From positions 1,116,001-1,180,000 of the forward strand of contig CADCSX010000002.1 of the NCBI GenBank assembly GCA_902805475.1: a DNA stretch of 64,000 bases, written 5' to 3'. Numbering within the stretch: position 1 is the first letter of the stretch; every line of letters starts with the position of its first letter. The DNA is from Entonaema liquescens (Eukaryota > Ascomycota > Sordariomycetes > Xylariales > Xylariaceae). Position numbers and translations under genes: made by a program. The notes under the pieces are model-generated. The model ran no database searches, was not told where the DNA came from, and saw nothing but the letters and a program-made list of their open reading frames with translations. Of this stretch, positions 35,801-49,100 are shown piece after piece.

Positions 35801-37469
35801 TAGTCTGATGTAGGGTAGGTGTAGGTATAACATGGTCTTAGTCTCAACAAACATGTTCTTAGAGGTTTAACTTCTTTAAAAAATATTAAAAAACAACATA
35901 CCTTTGTGGTGACGGGGCTATGACCTCGGGCATATAGTAGTCGTCCATACCCCCTGGGTAGAAGGTAGCTCCAAAATTAGGCATTTCGAAATCGTCTTCG
36001 CTTGTCTGCGGCTGGTGAGGACCTGCATAAAATTAAAAGAAAATGTACTTGTCAGCCCTCCGTTTCTGGAACCAATGGGTCACACCAGTCCGGCTACAGT
36101 CCGGCTACAGCCCGGCGTAAGATGGGATGCTAAGTGCTAGGTGTACTTTGGGTCTGACTGGTAAAGGAAGAATCCGTTGTTGTGGCGGGGTCCCCTATTT
36201 TCCTGATTTCGACTGAGTGGCGGCCAAAAAAGAACCGTAGGTACGTAATATAGCTTTATGGATTTTAATGGGGGGTTTTTTTTTTGTTATGTTGTTAATT
36301 GTCTCTCTTTCTCCCCTCTTTTGGTAACAAGGAATACAAGACACCCTTGACTGGTATTGTATTTCCCGTGGTTTCGAAGTAACAAAGTAACTCCTGACAA
36401 AGTAACTTTTGGGTCCGATCTGGCGCCAGCTGAGAGATGTAATGTAATGTAAGAGTAAGACCTATATTCCAGGATCCAGGACAATACCTAGCTAGAATTT
36501 TGGCGAATATTATAACCGTCGGGGGAATTTGCTGATTTTTAATTTCCCAAGGTCCAGCAACAGCAAAGAAAAAAAGGGGGGGGAGCTTTATCGGTTCTGA
36601 ATAATGTTAAAAGTCTCAGGGTGACGATTGTTTAAGTGCTTGGGGGTGGTCCAGAAGCAGGTAGCTATGATTAAGAACTGAAAATGACAACTGCTGAGGG
36701 GCTCAGGTACCTCCCTTCTGGACCTACCGCCACTTCCCCAGATAGGTTAGCCAAGTTTGCTAAGCCCCTTAGCTTCGAGTTTTAGAGTTGTTATTTTTTT
36801 TTTTATAGGTACCAGACTTACATTACAGTTGATCCAGTTTCGGTTTCGGCCAGTTAGGCACCATTAATCAAAATCGCCCAAAATCAGACGTAAGCATCTG
36901 ATATGTATCGAACACATGTATCGAACACGGCGCGTACCGTATACATAAGGTAGGTATTATAGTGGTATATTCACTACCGTCCTTAGTGAAATACTACCTC
37001 CTAACCTTACATAGGTACTTGGCATTTGAAACCGTACGAAGCAGGCATTGCAGATAGGTACGTCAGATCGTATTCCAGGCAGGCATATACATATACATAT
37101 ACATATAACTAGAAGCTGTTTTCTAAGACCATATCTTGAGATCACAGCTTCTTAGTCGCATATGTTCCTGCATAACTGCACGATCGTCCCAGATGACGGA
37201 TCGCGACTTGAAGGTTCGGTTCCGGAAGTTTAAAATTCAGGGGTTTAACGGTAGTATCCATTAGGTGGTGTCCATCAAATCCGGGGAATCTTGAATCGAT
37301 ATCCATGCAGGGCCCGGTATGTGGTGCGTGGGTGACGATAGGGAGGGTGTTGTAGAAGGGATTACTATGTAAAAGGGGATCTTGTTCACATACCTTGATT
37401 AATTTTGGGCTGCGCATCCGTAGTTGGTGTTTTCGGACGCGCGTATTCCGCTTGAGCCTCCGTCGTCAT
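32876..37469 (-). CDS. SKT5: Skt5/Chs4-type chitin synthase regulator, 946 aa, prenylated C-terminus
   Basis: Activates and localises chitin synthase III at sites of wall growth. Four exons: 37469-37394, 36022-35902, 35589-32958 and 32887-32876; all phases fit. The middle third carries about seven Sel1-like repeats (examples: EALFIRGKWLEFGKFG, AASYRLGMINLLGQRG, GEFAIGYYYEIGISVEKDLREARRWYELAA). The C-terminal third is Pro/Gly/Ser-rich and disordered. The last exon is just GTT GTC ATG TAA, completing the end DDCVVM, a CaaX farnesylation box known in this family. Reading through the donor at 32957 would replace it with an unrelated tail. Intron 1 (36023-37393, 1.37 kb) is unusually long for this window and intron 2 (312 nt) holds an AGGTC repeat. 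Confidence 0.93.
35607..35635. repeat. AGGTC tandem repeat, 5-6 copies, in an SKT5 intron
   Basis: Perfect pentamer array just inside the second intron of the SKT5-like gene, close to the branch and acceptor region on the minus strand. A GGTAATA-type triplication follows at about 35740-35764. Confidence 0.85.
37083..37107. repeat. CATATA hexamer repeat, 4 copies, in SKT5 intron 1
   Basis: Short perfect microsatellite in the long first intron of the SKT5-like gene. Confidence 0.8.
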
Positions 37470-39495
37470 CTTTATCGGTACGTAAAACGATCGTATTAGA
37501 TCGTATTTAGTATTTAGTCTAATTAACGACTACGTAATCCCTGTTGCTGTTGCTGATGTTGAAGATTTACCGGTTTACGTGCGAAGAAATCGAGGTCATA
37601 TTATATCTCGAGCTCGCGGTAAGGGAGTTAATAGTAAGTGGGCGATGCATGTAAAACTAATTGAATTCTAAAAAAGTCCAAACAAAGCTTTTTAAGTGTT
37701 CATTATTTAAAAATCCTAAACTATTTTTTAACCCTAGCAAACACCAGATATACAATTTTACATATTTAGCTTCAGTCTGGGTAGGAATTCACAAAGAGAC
37801 GGCGGCACACGGAATGAGATGAAGGGACCCTTCAAATTCGGCGGCCGAGACGCCCGCTATCCAGCCGAGGGAGTTGATATTTAGAGCAAAATAAACCTTC
37901 CGTGATCCTGCCAAGGGCCGTAAATGGTAAAAGGCAGGGTAAAATTCAATGACATTTACCCCGTTAAGTTTGTACGTCAATGCTTAAAGTTTACCATGCA
38001 GGTATTACTATTACAGTCGCAACAGACACGGCACTCCTCGCACTCCTCAATGTTGTACCCATGTAATGCATAGGTAGGTAGGTAGGTAGGTAGGTATCAA
38101 ATGGAGAATATCGAAGCTAGTTCACCATAGCCTCATTATGTTCTATTTCTGGATCAGCACGGCCGTAGCCGCAGCTGAATAGGATGTACCTAGCCGCAAA
38201 ATACCCACCGGCAGCAAACAGTTGACAGCAATCCTAATTCCCCCGCCGATCCTTTCGAGGGTTTCTATACATGAAGTTAATGCAGACGATTCTAGGTTGC
38301 AGTTGCAAGATACCATCGTATAACGTGATCTGGTCTTTCAATGATATACCTATATCATACCTAGGCACATATCCATATGTACGTGCGCGTGCGCGGCGTA
38401 TTCTTCGCTTCCGCAGAGACGGAGACGGAGACGGAATTAATAACCCTAAGCTTAATTAAGTAATAAATACCAAGCTTGACACAAACATAAAAACAAAACA
38501 TAACCGCTGTAACAAACTTCAATCATCCCCTGAGTTCTAGAAAAAACACAGGAACTTCCTTCGTTCTATAGAAGACCCATTTACAACAGCTGGCAAGGAC
38601 GAAGTGAAACACGGTTGTATCTGATGTTATCTGATGTGTCATGTGGACCAGAGTCTTCACCGCGTCGGTCTTTAGCAACTAGTAGGCCAACTAGTAGACA
38701 ATATTGAAAGAAATGTCCGAAATGGGCTCGCAGAGGGTTGGTTGGATACGTGACCAGAACCTCGTGGACAATGGGTAGTGGATAGTCGTCAACTGACGAG
38801 ACCCAGAAAGAGATGCCAACCCATCGAGATAACCATTCATTTCATCCACTCTAGGTAAACGGAGATACATAATGATAAGTAACTCATATTAATAGAAATA
38901 GAATAAGATAGAATTAAGACATCGTTAAAGATACAACTTGTAGGCCATCTTGATACCTAAATACTAAGTATTAATAATAATTGATTTTTTTGTAGGGTAA
39001 GAAATCAAGGCCCAATTTTGGAGAATGAAAATACGGATAAGAAAAACTGGGACTCCGAGTCCACCAGCCACAGCGGGAACCTTTCGGAGCTTCAGCCACA
39101 TATGGCGCAGAGCTCGTCACTCTCTGAAGCAAAGTGGATCGGGTTCGTTCGTCAGCCTCTCAGCCTGCTGCTTGCCTTGCCTCATCACCAAACCGATAAA
39201 TCCACATTCACCAAGTCCGCAAGATCAACCAACAACCCCAACACTTCCCATCCGTCGTATAGCTTTTACCTTATCTGAAAACCCTTCCGAAATCCAAATT
39301 GGGAAATCCGAGCTTGCGAAAGCTCCACAGTCGTATTCGCATTTCCCCTCGCCAGCGACGACGTCGAGGCTCCAGCAGCCCAACAGTACCAGCGAAGCCG
39401 TCACCCCCATAGCTCTCTCATCGTTACCATCTACCGCGCCCTCCTCGCCAGTACTCCCGCCCGCATCGTTATCACCACCCCCACAACACAGAAAC
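37470..39495. other. Divergent intergenic region, 2 kb, SKT5 and RPN12
   Basis: Contains the promoters of both genes and a GGTA microsatellite at 38071-38096. The frame at 39025-39495 is open into RPN12 but is Pro/Ser-rich and not conserved-looking; I treat it as 5' leader. No additional gene supported. Confidence 0.5.
38071..38096. repeat. (TAGG)n microsatellite
   Basis: About six tandem TAGG units. The same motif or its complement recurs at about 51460-51486 and 61297-61312. Confidence 0.85.
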
Positions 39496-40525
39496 ATGGC
39501 CGAACGAATCCTCCAGCAGATCCTCAACCAGCTGCGCTCGAATCCCGGGCTGCCCTACCCCGAAGCCTCTTCCCTTCTCTCTAAAGCCAAGATCCAACTA
39601 CTGCAGCTTAAGGCCGCGACACCTGGTGCCCCCGGGGCTACCGGTGCTTCCCCGCAAAACCTAGCCTTGGCCCGGGATGTCTACGAACAGGGCGCTCTCT
39701 TCAGCATCCGCGCGCGGAACCCCGATGCGTTCACCCGTTACGTCTCGCAGCTGCAGCCCTTCTATGAGTTGCCTGCTATTTCCAGCGGTGGTGAACGCAA
39801 CAAGATTACCGGCCTGTACCTATTGTTACTGTTGACGCAGGGCCGCTATGCCGAATTCCACTCCGAGCTCGAGACTCTCAGCACAAGAGCAAAGGAGAGC
39901 GGTGCCGGCGAGATCGAGGGCGACCGGTTCTTGGGGTATCCTATCAAGCTTGAGCGCTGGCTCATGGAGGGTAGCTATGACCGTGTATGGAAGGCCATGA
40001 AGAGTCGGGAGGTGCCAAGTGAAGAGTACGGTGTTTTCTCTGAGGTGAGTTATACAAATTATATTACGTCTTATACTCCCCGCTCCATATGCATATCCTC
40101 TACCGGGGCATCCTATATACTCTTCCCTTCCGTCCTGCCCCAAAATATGTCCCTTATCATCCCGCCCATATAACCCAATATAGCAAAACCTAAACTAAAC
40201 TAACCTACCAACCCCATAGATTCTAACATCCCAAATCCGCTCTGAAATCGCCTCCTCCAGCGAGCGCGCATACCCCTCCCTCCCTCTAAGCAGCACTAAA
40301 TCCCTTCTCTTCCTCGAATCTGAAGGCGCCGTCATCGAGTTCGCGCGCCACCGCGGCTGGGCCGTCCGCGACGGCCACATCTACTTCCCCACGTCCGCGG
40401 CTACCATCGACGGCGAGCCCGTTAACGTCGCTTCCGAAGCCGACGCCGGCGACGAGAAGGAGTTCAGCCGCATGGTTATCGAGAACACTCTCGGCTACGC
40501 CCGCGAGCTCGAGACCATCGTCTAA
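39496..40525 (+). CDS. RPN12: 26S proteasome regulatory subunit Rpn12, 284 aa
   Basis: Lid subunit of the 19S regulatory particle. Exons 39496-40044 and 40220-40525 around a 175-nt intron (GTGAGT donor, CATAG acceptor). Product begins MAERILQQILNQL; helical repeats with YLLLLLTQGRYAEFHSELE, then the CSN8/PSMD8/PCI-type segment (RSEIASSSERAYPSLPLSST, VIEFARHRGW, DGHIYFP) and a conserved end ENTLGYARELETIV. The start at 39496 is chosen although the frame is open further upstream, because the length of 284 then matches the family. The upstream neighbour SKT5 is divergent; alpha-COP is convergent. Confidence 0.95.
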
Positions 40526-41280
40526 GCCGGTCCTAACCCAAGCTTGAAAGCCGCTGAAACATGGGAACTAGTCAAAAAGTCTATTTATTACCTGTTCCCC
40601 GATGAGCCAAGTTAGGCCGCAATGAAAATTAGGCCCGGAGATCAAAAATGAACATGAATAAGTTGCAGAGGTTCTGGTGGTCGCGTGAATAACTCGGACT
40701 CGGACGAATTGGTGCTACGACGAAGGGAGTTCCGATACACACTTTAATAATTATCATAGGAGACAAGCGCGAGAGAGATAGATAAGCTAGGCTAAGTGAA
40801 CTACTTACGGAACGGGCCATGGAGGCTCTTGGGCCTCTGTATGAATAAACACAAAATTAAGCACCAATAGCCGCCGCCGAGTATGCATCAATGTGAAAGA
40901 CACCATTAGGAGCTAATTGTTACTCGTAGCTATTTGTGGTTTGCGGGCTAGTATTATGCATAAAGTAGTTAAGCAACTTCTATAACATAGAACTGAGAAA
41001 ACATAAATCACCTCACCGTACACAACGCAGCAACTTGGATACCACTATTTACTCGCATTCGACTCGACAAATGTATGAATAAGTAAGTTTCATTTGATTC
41101 GGAGAACTCCTCGTTCCGGCTTTCTACATAAACATACGGGTCATTTTTTAGCCCCTGGCCCCGGTCCCAGCGACAATGACTTTTTTTAATTCCTCCGGCC
41201 ACGTCCACAGAGTACGACTCATAAAATTCATTATTACCTCACTCCGTAGCTAGGCTAGACTATCAGACATCCCTGTTTAT
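40526..41280. other. Convergent intergenic region, 755 bp
   Basis: 3' flanks of RPN12 and alpha-COP. No gene, repeat or RNA seen. Confidence 0.45.
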
Positions 41281-44200
41281 CTAAGCAAACAACCTGAGGC
41301 CGCTGCCGTGCTTCCCGACTTCGCACACCTCGCAAACAGCGCAGACGGTGCCCTTGTACTTGGTGTGGTACTTGGATCCGTCGAACGCGCACTCTTCGTA
41401 CGGGGTGCCGCTGTAGATGGGTGTGTGGCTGGCCGCACAGATCTCAAATTCGGCGAACTGGTCGTATTCGATCTCAACCGCGTCATGCGGGTTGCGCTCG
41501 CATTGCGTTTTTATCCTTCGCGCCTGTATGTCGGGTTAGTTATATTATCATAATTACGGAATTGACAAAAACTTACAGTTTCAAGAATTCTTTGGGCACC
41601 GCCATTGGCCAGGATGCGGTTCGCAAAGCTCAAGGCGGAGCTGAAGTTCTTGCTCCTGGATGCTAGGTTCATAGCGTTTAGGAGGGCAAGCTGTCGGTGA
41701 GGAACCTCGATCTTAGGGATTGTGAAGTACGCCGATAACTCAAGACTTCGCTTAAGGAGTTCGGGGTTACCATTAATGGCATCAGGGGGGCCCAACTTTC
41801 TTCGTGAGAGTTCGATCGACATAGCAACAGTATATTCGCTTGCCGAGGTAATGAGCTTCTTCGCTTCTGCTACTTCACTCTCGCTCGCAACAGCATTCGC
41901 GAGCATAGCATGTAGGATACTCTTGAAGACCTGAACACCCTCTTCTAGTTTGTTCGTCTTCATAGCATCATAACCCTTGTGTAGATCGGTAGTGGCAAGA
42001 TACTCGATATCTCGTGGGATGAGAGGCAAAACCTTTCTGGGGTCCGTTTCTTCCAAAGTCCGGCGAACGTAATTAACTAGAGGCGGCAATCCGGCAGACG
42101 CGGGGAGGAATGTCCTTGATGCGGAATAAATCTCCAGGAAACGGGGTTTAAGCGGAGCGAAGTTGACAGCACCGACTTGTCGGTTAAGGAGATTCATTGC
42201 AGACTCGAAGGAACCTGCGGCAATGTGATCTGCAGCCAACGGCGAGTTGCGAGCCCATAGGTCAGCCTCGCTACTACCAGCTCCTCCAGCGTCCGTGCTC
42301 TCGACGTTGACAAAGTCGCTGTCCGCTTCGGGAACGATGTCCTCGCCCATGTCCCATCCGGCCGCATCCTCGTCACTTTCGACTTCTACACCGATATTTC
42401 GCTTAGCAGCAACATCTTCGTCGGCAGCTTCATCTAGCAGTCCATTTCCGGTGGCTGCAGGTTCATCCTCAAGAGTTATGCCCTCTAGCTGACTGGCAAG
42501 AGCCTTCTCAAAGAAAGATTGCGATGTCGCCTTCGTAGGCCAGTTGGCCTTGTATGTCGGAACAATCGGCTTCGGGGGAGCAAGGCTCTCACCAAAAGTA
42601 GGTAGCGTCAATTGCTCTTCGGTAATACCAGTTGCCTCTAGGATTGACTGGCACTCTTCCTCGAGGCCATGTGCTTTAGCAGTCATGTATGCCAGGGGGT
42701 CTACAAATTCATTAGCATTCTTACATGTCAACGATAATTGAAAGATGTAACTCACATAAGTCGATCTCTTTGAACATCTGTATCCTGTCCTCGACTTCAC
42801 CTAGATATAACGCGTTCTGGAACCTTGCAGTGAAGTCGCCTCTGTGCTCGGCGATCTTGGCCATCCTTGCGAGTTTGGAATGGTCACCAGTCGCGAGATA
42901 TAGGAAGGAAAGCTTATCGAACTGCTTGAGCTTCTGGTAAGCCATCTCCACGACCTGATGGTTGCCATGCGCCAGAGCCTCAGTACCTAATCTCGTCCAA
43001 AGCTTAGGTCGATCCAGTTCCTTGGCCATCTCTACAGCCACATCGAGATTACCGCATTCGATGGCAAGTTCAAACCGAGTGGTTGGATCTTGTACGAATT
43101 GTAAGGCAATCTCAGGGTATCCTTTCTTCTGGAGGTATGAGATAATAGACTGGCCAACCAAACTAGAAGTACGTATAATGTGAAGCATCTCCTCGTAGTT
43201 ACGCTTTACTAGCGACAGCTTGAAGCGATATTCGGTCGGATCAATGTGGAGGATCTTAGGCCTAGCGGCGCGGTCAAGGCAATAGACATTTCGGCCCTTC
43301 ACTCTGACAAGGTACACGGTTTGATCAAGGGTCCTGACAATACCGTTGTCGCCGTTCATGAGGGTGTATTTGACGTGGTTCAGGGTAGAGTATAGTAAAA
43401 CACCCGCGTCGTCCCAAGTTGCGCTCTTGATTCTAATGGTTTCGTGTAGAGTGCTGACCTGCTCAAGAGTCTTCGTCACAATCGTCACATTGTGCTTACT
43501 TAGAAGGGCTGCGTGAAGACCATCATTCGACCAGACGACATACTTGACACCGTTCACTGATAGCTCGGCAATGCTCTTCTTCTGCTGAATATCGTAGAGA
43601 TGAACCGCGGTAGGAGTAATTATAAGCAAGTTTCCAGTACCACCGAAGTAGATATCGGTAGTTCCGGGAGGGGGTTTAATGGTTCTTGCCGTGTTATTAG
43701 AAAGATCTTTAATATCGATATTCTGCGTGGACGTATCAAGCACAGCAAAGCGATTTCGAGCTACAAAAATAGCCGAGTTACCTGATCCACTCTTTGAGTC
43801 TGTCGCTTCTAACGCGCCGGAGCCGTCCCGGGGGAGGTTAATTAGCTCATATTTACCCCCTTCGGCAGGCGAAGTTACGAGGACAGAGCGCTCGGCCGGA
43901 TTATAAGACAGAGTGCGAGGAGGGACCCAAGCGCTACCAAGTCGCTTCAAGGACAGTAACGTTGGGCTCTCGGCATTCTTTTGGAAGTCATAAGAGCGGA
44001 CGTGCTTCTCTTTCGTGACGAAGAAGAGCGAGTTTTGGTGAACAGCCGAGGCCGGACGCTCGCGTTCCAGCTTGAACACCATAACACCATTGTCGTGACC
44101 AGCAGCAAACAGGTTGATTTCAGGGTGCGCCGCAATGACCCAGAATCGATCGTTTTCTCTCTTGAAAGATTGAACAGCAGTACGCTTCTGAGAATCCCAT

Positions 44201-45259
44201 ACCCGAATCGTCTTGTCCTCACCGCAGGATAGAATTAAATCTTGATGAGGGTGGAATAAACAACCGGAAGCATTCTGAAAGTGACCACGGCAGGTATCTA
44301 CTTCCCAAGCCTTGGTCTCACTAAATCGCCATAATTTTATAAGACGGTCATCGCCAGCAGAGACGATATGCGGTGCTGTGGGATGGAAGGCGACCCAGTT
44401 AACGCCTCGGTCGTGACCCTCGAGTACAAATTTCACCATCGCGTCTGTGTTACCAAACATGTCGGTCTGCTGAGCGTTCGATCGAGCAACCTGGTCCTCG
44501 AAGGACATAGACGTCGGGGCGGAATGCTTTTTCGCAGACCAGAGATATCCCAGACGCGAACGGACTGATCGAGAGAAGCGGATACCACGAGGTCATCCTT
44601 CGGGTGGAACTGGGCGCACATTACATAGTGATTATGGCCAGTCATGGTGCAAACTAGATCAGCTGTCAGCACACTTCCCCCAAAGCTAGGTTTCCCCGCA
44701 GCTCATACTTAATGAACGATTTTGCCAGTTCCATATTCGAATCGTCTGGTCATCGGAAGCTGATATGATCCATGGTAGCTCGTGGTGAAAGAAGACGGTT
44801 CGTACGTAATCCAAATGTCCGTTTAGAGTAAACAAACATCTTCTCGTCTGATAAGACCAGACCTTAATCTTGTAGTCGTCGCCACCGGAAACGAAGAGAG
44901 GTTGCGTCTTATGGAAATCGACGCCTCGGACGGGACCATCGTGCTCTTCGAAACGATCAATGAGGGTTCCCATGCGGTAATCCCATAGCTGGATAGTCGA
45001 AGAATGTAATGATACGAGGATCCATGGTCTAATTGGTCTCGGTTAGTAACGAATGGCGGTGACGATAGGCAGAGATATAGCGAAGGGGGAGGATAGTCGA
45101 ACCTCTTTGGGTGAAAGGCAATACCCTTCGCTCTCGAAGACTTGGACTCGAACTATATATAATATGAAAGATCAGCATGTGTTTAAAAGGTATGCGACCA
45201 ACTGGGAGACGTGTCAATGGGGTATGTACTTTTGTTAGCATTCCCGAGGAGGCCTGCAT
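41281..45259 (-). CDS. COP1: Coatomer subunit alpha (alpha-COP), about 1,221 aa, with one apparent frameshift
   Basis: COPI coat component for Golgi-to-ER traffic. Exons: 45259-45230, 45152-45103, 45028-44709, 44653-42756, 42700-41577, 41523-41281. N-terminal WD40 propeller (IQLWDYRMGTLIDRFEEHDG, VSGGDDYKIKVWS, IISASDDQTIRIWNW, VVSASLDQSVRVWD, IVSAGDDRLIKLW, ILSCGEDKTIRVWD), a second propeller, then the alpha-solenoid and the C-terminal cysteine-bearing domain ending GSGLRLFA. In exon 4 the frame breaks at a five-base homopolymer (44528-44532, A on the coding strand): one added A restores the conserved SGLRKKHSAPTSMSFED. With that base the total is an exact multiple of three. Since alpha-COP is essential in fungi, I regard this as sequence error, not a dead gene. 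Confidence 0.95.
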
Positions 45260-46174
45260 TGTGAGGACGGTAGAGGCAGCAGGAAGCCCCTAAGCTTGTG
45301 TCATGAATGAGCAAAAGAAATGCGCCCAATGAAGATGGCGACTATAAGAGACGATCGGAAGAGAATTAGATAGATGTAGTGGTAGTAAGTGGTGGAGAGC
45401 TGTAAGGCTCTATAGAATAATCTCTTAACGCCAACTCTGGGGATTCTTTAGACAAATCGTGAAAGTACAAGACAATTCGTGGCCCCAAAAGTGACGGTGG
45501 ATTAATTCGTGACCAGGCTCTAAAGGTTGCTGTGTTTCTAGACTGGGCTTGTGCTTCTCGAGTTCCATCCAGCTGTCCTAATTGTGCCGCTACGGAACAA
45601 CCATTATCCTCCACGCATCAACAAAGTACTGGGTACGTATGTATACCGCCAATCATTGGTGTTTATAATTGTAGAAATACTATTTGGAGGGGTAGTTTAC
45701 CCAGCATATGCAGCTCCAGTCCGTATTGGAACTTTACCTACTAACGGCCGCTAACCGCACCTTACTGGTTCTATCAGTGTAACTTAAACGTAGTTGAACC
45801 CCTGATAACTTCAATTAACTTTATCTTCTTATTGGTCAAGGTCCAATTAATTATCTATGGTTAGGTGTTCAATTGCATCGGCTTCTCCAAAATCGACATA
45901 ATCTTATCACTTACACCGGCAGCTTGACGTACCTCGTCCTAAAAAAAAAGTCCAGACCTACAAAAAGCCACTTTGCATTTACAGCATTTACAAAATAAAG
46001 ACATGAACTTCCGTTCTAATGACTTCGAAATCAGGCTCTTAACTTGATTCGTAATATATGGTCTTGTAGACTCGTTCAGCTCTAAGCTCTGCTGTGCGCC
46101 AGAGCTTGCGCCAGAGCTATTTCGTTTCTTACCCCTCTAGATCAAGTATATGATATTTACGACATTAGGGAATC
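45260..46174. other. Divergent promoter region, alpha-COP and UGGT, 915 bp
   Basis: Separates two secretory-pathway genes in head-to-head order. I could not pick out a secure unfolded-protein-response or other element. No gene seen. Confidence 0.45.
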
Positions 46175-49100
46175 ATGATACGACGACTTTTGCAGTTGCC
46201 ATGTGGCATTGCTGCCACCCTTTTAGCAACTATTTGCTTGAACTCAGGTCATGTTGTAGCCGGACATTCTGTTAATGTTGCTATGCAAGCTGCATTTCCA
46301 GCTCCTCCCTATCTCGTCGAGCTCTTGTAGGTTGCATTCGTGATAAACTCCAAATTAGATTTATGTAAATACTAAATGTAGCCCAGGGAGACTGCCGCCG
46401 GAGAGAATGCAACATCCTACTTCCCACTCCTCGACCGTATAGCTGATGGCACTTTTGCGAACGCGAAGACAGATAAGGAGCTATATGAGAAGTTCCTCCA
46501 GATATTACAACAAGATGGTCACATGGAAAGTTCAGAGGCATTGTCCACTTTCAAGCTTGCCCTCTCTATGAGGTCGGCAGCTCCAAGGATTGAGGCGCAT
46601 TACCAATACTACGATACGGCTGTAGCACCCTCACTAGGAAAAGCCAGGACCGACTGCGCTGAGTGGGTGCTCATGAGTGGGAAGCAGTACTGCTCAGCTT
46701 CGCTTGAGCATGTCGACGGTCACATCTCAGGGGACTTGTATGTACCACAACTTCAAATTACCCAGCTATCTCTTACATGAATATAGGCAAACACGATCTC
46801 TCCCATTCGATCGTACTTTAGGAGAGGGTTCTGATGTCATACTATATGCGGATATCACCAAGCCTGAATTTGGGCTATTTCATAAATCCTTATCAGAGCA
46901 AGCTCAAAAGAAACAAATTTCGTACCGGCTAAGATATCGAGTTGACGAGACCCAAGAACGAGAGCCGCTGCCGGTCAGCGGATACGGTGTGGAGCTTCAG
47001 CTAAAGCGAACAGATTATATCGTAATTGATGACCGCGAAGCTGGATCTGAGACGAGTTCCGCTACCGAATCTACACCTACCGAAGTAGTCCTCGACGGTG
47101 AAGAGGAGGTAACAGACCTAAAGCCGCTGTCAAGTTCTGAATTAGCATCGTTGGGACTCAAAGCTGGTTCTTTTATCATGCAAAGCGAGGACCCTTTTCA
47201 AACCTTGATCAAGTTGACTCAGGACTTTCCGAAGTTCTCCACGTCGATAGCCGCACATAACACTTCGAATGCTTTCGTTAAGGAACACCGCCACAATCGA
47301 GCTTTAAGTGTGCCTGCTGGGCTGAATGTCCTTTGGATGAATGGAGTCCAGCTGATCGAGCGTCAAATTGACCCGTTCACTCTGGTCAACAGTATTCGAC
47401 GGGAAAGAAAGCTTATCGACGGCGTAACGAGTTTAGGCCTGAGTGGAAAAGAAGCTGTATCCCTGCTTGGCCACCGCGAGGTAACATTGGCTAAGTCTGA
47501 TGACGAGCCTCGTAGGTTCGACTGGCGAGACGAGATTGAAGAAGGTCGAGTCATCGTCTGGCTAAACAATATCGAAAAGGACAAGCGATATGCCGATTAT
47601 CCTAAGAGTCTCATGGCTGTAAGTACAAACGAATCGAAATGTGCTCCATCTACAACTTGCTGACTACTTCCAGCTCATGCAAAGGAGTTATCCTGGGCAA
47701 ATCCCTCCAATTCGTAAAGACATATTCAATCTAGTCGTCCCTGTGGACTTAACCAAGCCAGAAGACCTGTCCTTGGTCGTTGAACAGCTTCAAGCTTTCA
47801 TAAAGAGGCTGCTGCCCATCCGCTTCGGATTGGTCCCGTTAACACCAACGAAGGCGGCTGAAGAGCGAGCGAAAATAGCCTATTACTTATTAGAGAACTA
47901 CGGCTTATCAAGTCTTATGTCTTTCCTAGAGGCTTGCAGCACGGAAGATCGTTCTGAACAGACAAATCTCGACAAGGCCATCAAAAATCGCACTCCAAAG
48001 GACGACGCCACCCCGCTTTCGCTCAAGGAAATCCTCGAGTCGGAAAATTACGCCAACCAACTCAAGCTTGCGAATCATTGGGTAGAACGGCTTAACGCCA
48101 ACACAGAAGTGCCTCCCCTGTTCCTCAACGGTCTAGCCATTCCACGGGAAGATAATTGGCTTCAAGTCATGAGCATGAGGATGAGTACCGACTTACAAAT
48201 GGTGCAACAAGCACTCTTCACGGGCACGGTTGACGACGAGACATGGGTTCCACAGCTCTTCCTAGAGGGAGCAGCGACTCGGCGCAACCTCTATATCTAC
48301 CCGGACAGTGAGAATACTCTCATCGTATTAGACGTCAATAAGCTCTATACTGAGCACAAGGACCTATTCGAGCAAGTTCCAGTCATTGAAGCAGGGGATG
48401 AAACTAGCAAGGAGACCTGGGCCACTTTGACCGTTGTCGCCGATCTGAGCTCGCAGCAAGGTCTCCATCTTCTCCTATCCGCTTTATCATTTCGACGTAA
48501 CAACCCTGGCGTACGTCTTGATATCGTCAATAATGCTCTAAAGCCGAGCAGCGCACACGAGATCAATGCACTTCTCAAACAAGATATTGCCAAGCTCGTG
48601 GAAGTCGAAAATCTGGAGACGCTAGAAATCCTCTTATCGGGCTCGACTGATGTGCAAGATGATGGATATAATGCTGCGTTGTCGCGTTTCCTCACAGCTG
48701 CCGCCGTTGCCCCAGGTGCACAGTTTCTCATTCTTAATGGTCGTGTGATTGGTCCATTCGTTGACGACTCGGTGTTCAAGGAGAGCGACTTTGAACTACT
48801 ACTTGAATTTGAGCAGGAAACGAGGATACTTCCGGTTTATAGGGCAGCAGACGCGCTAGATTTAGCAGACAAGATCACGTCTCCTCTAACAGCAGCCAAG
48901 CTCACCTCGATAACCGCTCTATCTACTATATCAGACTTACCCGAGGGGATTTTCGAGTCCGCCCCGACCCTAAGAACGACTTTGTTTGATAAATGGAACT
49001 CAACACATACGATGATCGATGTGGGCGACGCCTCCACTGCTAACATTCACTTTGTTGCTGTGATAAATCCTGCCAGCGAGACAGGTCAGAAATGGGCTCC

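Noticed and set aside
39025..39495. 157-codon N-terminal extension of RPN12
   Set aside because: Pro/Ser-rich and not expected in the family; ATG 39496 gives the usual length and N-terminus.
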